This document shows, in pieces, positions 1 to 5,873 of a stretch of DNA of 64,000 nt (position 1 is its first letter; the number at the start of each line of letters is the position of its first letter). Source of the DNA: Streptomyces monomycini. GTDB lineage: Bacteria > Actinomycetota > Actinomycetes > Streptomycetales > Streptomycetaceae. The stretch lies in the NCBI RefSeq assembly GCF_022271435.1, contig NZ_JAFIQY010000016.1, positions 62,001-126,000 on the forward strand. The letters run 5' to 3'. The notes beneath the pieces were generated by a model that had not been told where the DNA came from, searched no databases, and saw only the letters and a program-made list of their open reading frames with translations. The translations under genes were made by a program, and so were the position numbers.

Positions 1-3000
1 TCCTCAGGCAGGGCCGTCGGCGCCGTGTCCGGCACAGGGCTCGTAACCTCACCATCCGCTGCCCGCCCACGATCTTCTCCGTTCCCAGGCACGGTTCCTC
101 CCTCGTCCGGGACCGGCGTGCGCGCGGGTTCGGCCGGGGGCAGCACCCGCAGCCCGTCGTCCTTGCTGTAGCTGAGAACGAAGCCTGCCAGACGGGTCTG
201 ACAATCCTCATCGAGAACGAGAAACAACTCCCCTGCCAGCCAAGGGCATTCCTTCACCTGCCAGGCATCCACCCGGAAACGCTCCAGCTCCTCGATGGTC
301 CGGAGGATCACCCAGGGCTTGCAGAACTGCCAGGGCAGCGTGATCGCGCTCGCCGCGGCGGCCTCGGCAGCGCGTCGGCTCGGCAGGAAATCGGTGGGCA
401 GGTCCAAACCGCCCCGCCCGCCGTCCAGCCACGGCACGGTGACCAGTCGGCCGTCCCGCAGCCGCTGGGCGACCAGGACCTCCAGGCTCTCCGGGCTGTC
501 GCGCACCTGCGCACGCCCTTCCGGGCTGTCGTCCGCGTCCCCGGCGTTGGCCTCCAGCCAGCCGATCACCGGCCGCCCCGCCCGGCGCACCGGCCCCAGA
601 AGGAAGCTGCCGGCCGCTTCGCGTTGCTTCCCAAGAAGCTGGAGATGTTCCGCGCGGGCGTCAGCCAGTTTCCCGGTCCACTCGGGAGGGCCGACCTCGG
701 CGCTCCCGTAAACCTCCTGGACCAGCGGGCTGATGCGGTCCGGCAGTACGAGCGGGGCGCCCTCCAGATGCGGGCCCATGGCCGCCAGGGTGCGCAGCAG
801 GAGGTGTTCGCCGTAGATGTAAGCCGAGCCTTTGACCGGCTGCGGCGGAAGGGACGACCAGGCGGCCACTCCGGTCACCAGGCACCGCGCCTGGGCCAGT
901 CGCGACGGCCGCACCCGCGAGTGGCGGTGCAGGCGTCCCATACGCTGCAACAACAGGTCGACGGGGGCGAGGTCGGTCACCAGCAGGTCGAAATCCACGT
1001 CGAGCGACTGCTCGACGACCTGACTGGCCACCACCACGTGCGGCCCCGTCGGCCTGTCGCCGCCAGGGCCGAACCGCTCCCGCAACTCCGTGTCTTTGGC
1101 TGCCCTATCAGCGGCCAGGAATCGCGAGTGGGCCACGGTCACCGCACCGTCCCCGAACCGCTCCCGCAACTCGTCTGCCGCCTCCAGCACCCGGTCGACG
1201 GTGTTGCGCACCACCAACGCACAGCCCCCGTCCGCCAGCTCCGCTGCCAACCGGTCGGCCAGGAGGGCGGGGTCGTCATCCAACCGTTCCAGGCACACGT
1301 CCGTACGGCGCCCGGATGCCGCTGCGGGCTGCGACACTAGGGGTGCGGCGTCAGGAGCGACCGCGGTGATCAGCGGATAGGTGTCATCGGGCACCGCCTT
1401 CGGCCCCAGTCCGTCTGCGCCCTCCGGCGCCCCCGCGTACGCGGCGGCCAGTGCACGCCTGCGATCGGCCGGCAAGGTGGCCGAAAGCAGCACGACCGGC
1501 ACGCGGTAGGCCGCCAGCCACTCCAGAACTCGGTCGAGGTAGCGGCTCATATAGGCGTCATATGCGTGAACTTCATCAATAATGACGACCTTGCCCGCCA
1601 CCGCCAGATGCCGCAGCGCCAGGTGCCTGCTCTTGAGACCCGCGAACAGCACCTGATCGATGGTGCCCACCGCGAAGGAAGCCAGTAGCGCCTTCTTGCG
1701 GCCGCGCAGCCACTGATGGGCATGGAGACCAGCGGGCTCGGCGCGCTTAGGGGCGCCCACCGCACCGATCCGGTCGGGCCCGTCCAGGTCCACGGCGGCG
1801 ATCGCCCGCCGCTCCCGCCGCATCATGCCCGCCCACACATCGTTGAGCGCAGCTTTGGCATGCGCCAGAACGACGGACCGGGGGCCGTCCAGCGGCAACT
1901 TGTCCAGCCACGCCAGCAGGCGCGGGAACATGGCATCCCCCGTGGCCCGGGTGGGCAGCGCCACCAGACAGCCGCCCGCCCCGGTCCGCGCCGCCAGAAT
2001 CTCCGCGGCAGCGAAGGCGGCCTCCGTCTTACCCTCACCCATCGGCGCCTCGATCATCAGCAACCCGGCCGCCGGCATCGTCCGTGCCATCCGCACGGCG
2101 TCCTCCTGGGCCGGCCGGATCCGCGCACCCTCGGGCAGGGCGAACCGCTGCGTGAACAGTGTCTCCGCCGCCTGCTCCGGCACCTTCGACGTCCAGGGGC
2201 CCGGAAGATCCAAGCCCTGCCACGCGGCCCTCAGCCGGCGAGCCTCGCCGACCGGACCAGCTGGCTGCCAGGACAACGGGTCGTACGGGAAAAGCTCAGG
2301 AGCGCTGGCGATCCAATCGGCAAGAATCACGACAGCCGTCAACACCACCTGGACCGGCTGTGGTAACCGGACCGAACGCCACGCGGTGAGGCGCTCCATT
2401 ACGTTGGCCGATTCGGCACACGCGTCCATCAACTCGTACTGAACACGGCGCCATTCGCCCTCGCTCGGCCCAGGGTGCCGCAACAAGCGCGGGCGCAACT
2501 GCAGATCGTGTATCTGCTGATGCTCGGGAGGCGTCCCATGATGACCACCCGCCACCACCGCGAATTGCCCGGATGCGCGGGCAGGCACCCCGAACCGCTC
2601 GGCCATCCACTCCTGGAGCAACAACTGCCCCGCCAGGCCGTGAGGCGCCAGACGCCGATCCTGTCCGTACTCCACGGCAGAATGCATGTCGAGCCCGGCA
2701 GCGCGCATGGCGTCAGCGAGAGGTTCCACCTGACAGGCGAAGGCGGGCGTGCTCTTGCCGATGTCATGGACGCTAGCGAGAAAGATGACAAGCCGCCGTG
2801 CGTCGCCCTCCCCATCAGGAAGCGCCTCGGACAGCAGGCGCTTGATGTTGTCCGCCAGCCACGTGTCCCACAACTTTCCGGCTACTGCACCGGAATCGGC
2901 CATGTGCCTCCACAGCGGCAGCCACCCATCGGTCGCCCGATCATGCTTGGCCCAGGCCGTACGGGCGGCAGGGGAGAAGCGCGTCAACTTGGCGGCGCCT

Positions 3001-3035
3001 GAGGGATAATTCGGGTCCAAAGGCGTAGTCGGCAC
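1..3035 (-). CDS. cas3: CRISPR-associated helicase/nuclease Cas3, type I-E (partial, C-terminus beyond the window)
   Basis: Cas3 is recruited by Cascade to a target and nicks and unwinds the DNA. Reading down the minus strand from a GTG at 3035 (AGAAGGG 7 nt upstream) the frame stays open to base 1, at least 1011 codons. The N-terminal HD nuclease shows H44 in RHMADS, H90-D91 in SVHDIGKS, GGHHG near 165 and D240 in ILADW. The SF2 helicase follows with EAPMGEGKTEA near 330-340, DEVH at 487-490, LLSATLP near 517-522 and QRMGRLHRH as motif VI. The C-terminal accessory part ends in a Pro/Gly-rich tail close to the edge, so little is missing. The in-frame GTG at 3056 is an alternative start but has no ribosome-binding site. 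Other cas genes are not visible and should lie downstream, left of the window. Confidence 0.93.
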   Translation of the reverse strand, partial: MPTTPLDPNYPSGAAKLTRFSPAARTAWAKHDRATDGWLPLWRHMADSGAVAGKLWDTWLADNIKRLLSEALPDGEGDARRLVIFLASVHDIGKSTPAFACQVEPLADAMRAAGLDMHSAVEYGQDRRLAPHGLAGQLLLQEWMAERFGVPARASGQFAVVAGGHHGTPPEHQQIHDLQLRPRLLRHPGPSEGEWRRVQYELMDACAESANVMERLTAWRSVRLPQPVQVVLTAVVILADWIASAPELFPYDPLSWQPAGPVGEARRLRAAWQGLDLPGPWTSKVPEQAAETLFTQRFALPEGARIRPAQEDAVRMARTMPAAGLLMIEAPMGEGKTEAAFAAAEILAARTGAGGCLVALPTRATGDAMFPRLLAWLDKLPLDGPRSVVLAHAKAALNDVWAGMMRRERRAIAAVDLDGPDRIGAVGAPKRAEPAGLHAHQWLRGRKKALLASFAVGTIDQVLFAGLKSRHLALRHLAVAGKVVIIDEVHAYDAYMSRYLDRVLEWLAAYRVPVVLLSATLPADRRRALAAAYAGAPEGADGLGPKAVPDDTYPLITAVAPDAAPLVSQPAAASGRRTDVCLERLDDDPALLADRLAAELADGGCALVVRNTVDRVLEAADELRERFGDGAVTVAHSRFLAADRAAKDTELRERFGPGGDRPTGPHVVVASQVVEQSLDVDFDLLVTDLAPVDLLLQRMGRLHRHSRVRPSRLAQARCLVTGVAAWSSLPPQPVKGSAYIYGEHLLLRTLAAMGPHLEGAPLVLPDRISPLVQEVYGSAEVGPPEWTGKLADARAEHLQLLGKQREAAGSFLLGPVRRAGRPVIGWLEANAGDADDSPEGRAQVRDSPESLEVLVAQRLRDGRLVTVPWLDGGRGGLDLPTDFLPSRRAAEAAAASAITLPWQFCKPWVILRTIEELERFRVDAWQVKECPWLAGELFLVLDEDCQTRLAGFVLSYSKDDGLRVLPPAEPARTPVPDEGGTVPGNGEDRGRAADGEVTSPVPDTAPTALPE

Positions 3036-3090
3036 AGCTGAGCCCTTCTGTGGCACATCAAACAGGCCGGGCGTCGGCTGCGGTGGGCGC

Positions 3091-3118
3091 GAGCACCCCG
3101 CGGGTACGAGTGGGCGGC
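3091..3118 (+). repeat. possible solitary degenerate CRISPR-repeat-like element upstream of cas3
   Basis: These 28 bases match the array repeat in 18 of 28 positions, including an uninterrupted CCCCGCGGGT core, and sit 56 bp upstream of the cas3 start in the orientation opposite to the array. In such GC-rich DNA the match may be chance; it is listed because repeat-like elements next to cas promoters have regulatory roles in some type I systems. Confidence 0.25.
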
Positions 3119-3181
3119 GTGCCCGGCGGCGCCGGTGAAGCGATGCCGGACACATCCCGGTTAGGCAGGAGAAGCGACCAT

Positions 3182-3343
3182 CTACGGCTGCACCAACATC
3201 ACGATCACGATGAGGATGACCACTGCGCCCCAAATCCATGGGGCCACTGGCGAAGGCGCGACGGGGCAGGCCGCAAGGAACGCCACGAGCACACCTTGCC
3301 AGGTGAGAGATGGTTCCAAGGTCTTGGTGGAACAGCTTTTCAT
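3182..3343 (-). CDS. small hydrophobic membrane peptide, 53 aa, unknown
   Basis: The ORF starts at an ATG at 3343 with GAGAGG 6 nt upstream and ends 147 bp before cas3 on the same strand. The peptide has a polar N-terminus (MKSCSTKTLEPS), a first hydrophobic stretch (GVLVAFLAACPV) and a strong C-terminal membrane segment (WIWGAVVILIVIVMLV). I do not recognise a family. A TTG start at 3376 would add 11 residues but lacks a better ribosome site. Short hydrophobic peptides of this shape occur among type I toxins and also as ordinary small membrane proteins. The ORF is short, so it could be spurious. Confidence 0.4.
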   Translation of the reverse strand: MKSCSTKTLEPSLTWQGVLVAFLAACPVAPSPVAPWIWGAVVILIVIVMLVQP

Positions 3344-3352
3344 GCGTAGCCT
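3324..3352 (+). promoter_or_regulatory. candidate promoter of a small plus-strand RNA
   Basis: TTGGTG (3324-3329) and TAGCCT (3347-3352) are separated by 17 bp, a reasonable match to the main sigma-factor consensus of Streptomyces. Transcription would begin near 3359 and run into the hairpin and T-tract ending at 3442. This is inference from two short motifs. Confidence 0.3.
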
Positions 3353-3358
3353 CTCAAT

Positions 3359-3442
3359 GTCTCGACGGTCGATCAATCCGATGGGACGAGCCGAGCCCGG
3401 CTACCTCGTGCTAGCGAGGTGGATCAGCGGGCTCGGTTTTTT
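3359..3442 (+). ncRNA. candidate ~84-nt small RNA antisense to the leader of the small membrane ORF
   Basis: The interval starts just after a plausible -10 box and ends in a very clear intrinsic terminator. It contains no convincing ORF. It is antisense to the region just upstream of the 53-aa ORF start at 3343, where the 5' leader of that mRNA would lie. An antisense RNA over the leader of a small hydrophobic peptide is the layout of type I toxin-antitoxin pairs, but no expression evidence is available. Confidence 0.3.
3391..3442 (+). terminator. rho-independent terminator with a nested hairpin
   Basis: CCGAGCCCG (3391-3399) pairs perfectly with CGGGCTCGG (3428-3436) and is followed by six T (3437-3442). 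Inside the loop ACCTCG (3403-3408) pairs with CGAGGT (3415-3420). The T-tract is on the plus strand, although every recognisable gene nearby is on the minus strand, which implies a plus-strand transcript. Confidence 0.75.
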
Positions 3443-3732
3443 CTGTGCTGAGGCGCTCGGGGTGTAGCCCTGCGCTGGGTGGAGGAACGCTAGCAGTCTG
3501 CAATGCCGTTGTGCATCAACACCCCTTTTCCCGGGCAGAGTTACAACGAAAGCTTCTCAGTTGCCTATGCGTCGATCGTGGCCCGGAAGGGCTTGCATCC
3601 TTGCTGGCCTGCTGCTTTGCCCGTCGTTCCGATGGCGTTGCTGGCGTGACGCTCGCGTTGAGGTTGATTACGACAAGCGTCGCTGCGCTGATTGCTTCAG
3701 TTCGGCTGTAGACGAAGAGCGGAGGTCGTGTC
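3443..3732. other. intergenic stretch without a supported gene
   Basis: GC content looks lower than in the neighbouring genes and no open frame here has both a ribosome-binding site and a recognisable protein. I see no repeats or dyads strong enough to list. Confidence 0.5.
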
Positions 3733-3924
3733 ATGCCAATGGAGGGCTGCGCTCAAGGGTGCTTGTGTGGCCACGCTGAGTCCGTAAGTGGCAAGAGGCA
3801 CGCTTCGCTGGTGTTCACTTCGGGCTGTCACGGTTGCTGCGGGCACGCGGGAAAGGTGCCATGGACATCAGTGGACGACCGGCCGGGACCCGTAGTCTCC
3901 GCGCACACGCCGGGGACCACGTAG
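3733..3924 (+). CDS. possible Cys-rich small ORF, 63 aa, running into the distal end of the CRISPR array
   Basis: An ATG at 3733 follows GGAGG with 7-nt spacing, a good ribosome site. The predicted peptide has six cysteines in its first 37 residues, in a C-x3-C-x-C cluster and a C-x2-CC cluster, which would suit metal binding. Against it, codon third positions are not GC-biased as in real Streptomyces genes and the frame ends inside the degenerate terminal CRISPR repeat. I consider it doubtful. Confidence 0.2.
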   Translation: MPMEGCAQGCLCGHAESVSGKRHASLVFTSGCHGCCGHAGKVPWTSVDDRPGPVVSAHTPGTT

Positions 3925-4287
3925 CTCACGCCAGCCCAGCCGCGACCAAAATGGGGGCGCCCCCGCACACGCGGGGACCACGCGAGCAAGCAGCTTCGCC
4001 GGAGCTTGCCGATGGGGCCACCCCCGCACCTGCGGGGACCACAGGTCGTCGACTGGGGATGAAGACCACCTCCCGGGACCACCTCCCGCACCCGCGGGGA
4101 GCACACGATCAGCAGGGCGACCGCACCCATGCCCACGGGACCACCCCCGCACCCGCGGGGAGCACTCACCCGCGTCGGTCCGCCGGCCGGTGAATCGAGG
4201 ACCACCCCCGCACCCGCGGGGAGCACGTTGCGGGGCAGCGCGGGCGGGCTCGCGGCGGGGGACCACCCCCGCACCCGCGGGGAGCAC
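3893..4287 (-). CRISPR. type I-E CRISPR array, 7 repeats and 6 spacers
   Basis: Repeats of 28 nt occur with a 61-bp period at 3893-3920, 3954-3981, 4015-4042, 4076-4104, 4138-4165, 4199-4226 and 4260-4287, separated by 33-nt spacers. Read on the minus strand the consensus begins GTGCTCCCCGCGGGTGCGGG and ends GGTGGTCC, a classic type I-E palindromic repeat. The three repeats at 4138-4287 are identical. Those at the low-coordinate end are progressively mutated, 3893-3920 most strongly, marking that end as the trailer; the 4076 copy has one extra base. Transcription is therefore towards lower coordinates, the same direction as cas3. The small spacer number suggests limited recent acquisition. 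Confidence 0.95.
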
Positions 4288-4425
4288 AGGCCACGACCAG
4301 CGGCTTTACCTAGCGGAGCGCGGTTTTTTACTCACTTCTAGAAACTCCGACATCTCTTCCCAAAAGGCGCGTTCGAGGCGGACCTGGAGTGACCTGATCA
4401 CGCTACTACCTGCAGGCAGTAGTGG
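4288..4425 (-). promoter_or_regulatory. CRISPR leader
   Basis: This segment adjoins the identical, youngest repeats and contains A/T runs that are rare in this genome (TTTACC, GTTTTTTACTCAC on the plus strand). It should carry the array promoter and the integration signals. A near-perfect palindrome CTACTACCTGCAGGCAGTAG at 4403-4422 (two mismatched positions) marks its outer boundary and could be a protein-binding site. Confidence 0.6.
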
Positions 4426-4794
4426 ACACGCATCGCCGATGTCGTCGTCTCAGAACAGCGCCAGTTGAAGTGCCCAGCCGAGAAGCGCTCTCACGAGCCG
4501 TGGCTGAGGGCCATATCGGGGCGGGTCTTTCGCGCCGTCCGCGTACCTGATGGGGGCCAGCGTGATGCGAGAGGGAAGCGCCGCCGGAACCGGTCAGGGG
4601 GCCACGTGCCGCGCGGCGTTCGTGTTCGAGGGTGCTTGCGGGGTGAACCACATGGTCAGCAGCTCAGCAGTGCTGTGACCTGATGCCGATTCGAACGCCT
4701 CGCTGGCCGGTTGCGCCCGGTGTGGTCCAGGGGGTGGCGGCCGTAGCGTGAGCGCGCCTCTTCTCCGTACGCCGACGAGAAAGGAACGGACGCC
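4426..4794. other. intergenic stretch between CRISPR leader and beta-prism gene
   Basis: No ORF here combines a ribosome site with a plausible protein. The last 40 bases hold the GAAAGGA ribosome site for the gene starting at 4795; nothing else stands out. Confidence 0.5.
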
Positions 4795-5220
4795 ATGGCT
4801 GTCATCAACCTCATGATCCTCGAAGGGGACGAGCAGGAGCCCGAGGGCTGGACGAAGATCAGCAAGGATCTGAACGCCGGCTCCGGCGGCCAGTACCTGT
4901 ACTTCGCCTTCGAGACCGACAGCAAGCTCTCCGCACCCAACGCCGCGTTCGGCCCCATCACCGACATCGTCTTCCTGTCCAAGGGCGACGAGCCCCCGCA
5001 CGGCTACCGCAAGCTCAACAAGGACCTGAACGCCGGCGCGGGCGGCGAGTACATCTACGCCGCCTACACGCGGAACGCCGAGCAGGGTTCGCCGATCAAC
5101 TCGCTGGACGTCGCGCTCACCGACAACCGTGACTACCAGCCCCCGAAGCCCTGGGAGCGCTACGACAAGGACCTGAACGCGGGCGCGGGCGGGAAGTACG
5201 TGTACCTGCTGCACATCTGA
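4795..5220 (+). CDS. three-fold repeat protein resembling the MABP/MVB12 beta-prism domain
   Basis: The 141-residue protein consists of three homologous units, each containing DLNAGxGGxYxY (near residues 23-34, 76-87 and 124-135) preceded by a P-x-G-[WY] or P-W-E-R-Y turn. The P..GY....DLN.GAGG.YIY signature is the hallmark of the MABP (MVB12-associated beta-prism) family, known from eukaryotic ESCRT-I subunits and lipid-binding proteins and from bacteria near pore-forming proteins. No signal peptide or membrane segment is visible, so it is probably cytosolic. The ATG follows GAAAGGA with normal spacing. The gene is monocistronic, closed by a hairpin at 5245-5270. A membrane- or glycan-binding role is only inferred from the fold. 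Confidence 0.7.
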   Translation: MAVINLMILEGDEQEPEGWTKISKDLNAGSGGQYLYFAFETDSKLSAPNAAFGPITDIVFLSKGDEPPHGYRKLNKDLNAGAGGEYIYAAYTRNAEQGSPINSLDVALTDNRDYQPPKPWERYDKDLNAGAGGKYVYLLHI

Positions 5221-5244
5221 TCCGGTCGATTCCGGGCGGTTCCG

Positions 5245-5270
5245 GGCGGGGCGGCGGTTGCCGTCCCGCC
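5245..5270 (+). terminator. terminator after the beta-prism gene
   Basis: GGCGGGGCGGC (5245-5255) pairs with GCCGTCCCGCC (5260-5270) through a GGTT loop with one G-U pair, followed by TTTCG. Confidence 0.65.
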
Positions 5271-5299
5271 TTTCGCGTGGGGGCGGCGCGGCCTGCGGC

Positions 5300-5656
5300 C
5301 TACGCTCCGCCGCCGGTCGTCCCCGCGCGGCACAGCAGGGCGGCGTGCAGGTCGAGGCGGTGGGGGAGGCGGGTGAGGTCGCGGCCGGTGAGGTGTTCTA
5401 TGCGCTGGATGCGGTAGCGGACGGTGTTGACGTGGAGGTGGAGGGCGGCGGCGGTGCGGGACCACGAGGCGTCGTGGCGGAGGAAGACCTCCAGGGTGTG
5501 CAGCAGGGTGCCGGTCCTGTCGTGCTCGGGGAGGAGCGGGCGCAGGGTGCGGGCGCTGAAGACGGCGCGGACGTCGGCGGGTACGGCGGACAGCAGCCGT
5601 TCCAGGGTGGCGGGGGCGGAGCTGCCCCCGGGGGCGGGCGGGGTGGTGTGCGGCAT
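5300..5656 (-). CDS. stand-alone PucR-type C-terminal HTH protein, 118 aa
   Basis: The C-terminal half (TLEVFLRHDASWSRTAAALHLHVNTVRYRIQRIEHLTG) is the PucR/CdaR-type DNA-binding helix-turn-helix with its NTVRYRxxRIE recognition helix. Full PucR regulators are about 500-550 residues with an N-terminal sensory region; none is present here. The ATG at 5656 has GAGGAG 8 nt upstream, so the short form looks translated rather than merely a remnant. It lies divergently 217 bp from a xanthine-dehydrogenase-type gene, the usual place for a PucR controlling purine catabolism. It may be a truncated regulator still able to bind that promoter region, or a decaying gene. Confidence 0.7.
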   Translation of the reverse strand: MPHTTPPAPGGSSAPATLERLLSAVPADVRAVFSARTLRPLLPEHDRTGTLLHTLEVFLRHDASWSRTAAALHLHVNTVRYRIQRIEHLTGRDLTRLPHRLDLHAALLCRAGTTGGGA

Positions 5657-5873
5657 GGGGTGCGCTCCTCGTACCGTCCGGGCGCCGGGCCCGGAGCTCT
5701 GCCGTGCGCACTCGCCAGGTGAGAGCGCGGAAATGCATCGTAAATGCCAGGGAGAGGGGTGTGTAGTCGCGCTGATGCGGGAGAGAGGCCGAGGAGGTGG
5801 GTTGGGGTGGTGGGGGCGGGGTGTGTGTGCGTGGCTGCGGGGGGTTGAGGGGTGTGCTTGTTTCACTCGGGTC
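5657..5873. promoter_or_regulatory. divergent promoter region, PucR-like / molybdo-flavoenzyme
   Basis: This 217-bp gap separates two divergent genes and must hold both promoters. The half nearest the oxidoreductase is a G-tract-rich run (about 5790-5850). No clear -35/-10 pair or ribosome site was found before the oxidoreductase ATG. Confidence 0.4.

Noticed and set aside
4406..4651. An 81-aa minus-strand ORF just outside the CRISPR leader
   Set aside because: No ribosome site, Arg/His-rich composition and no recognisable family.
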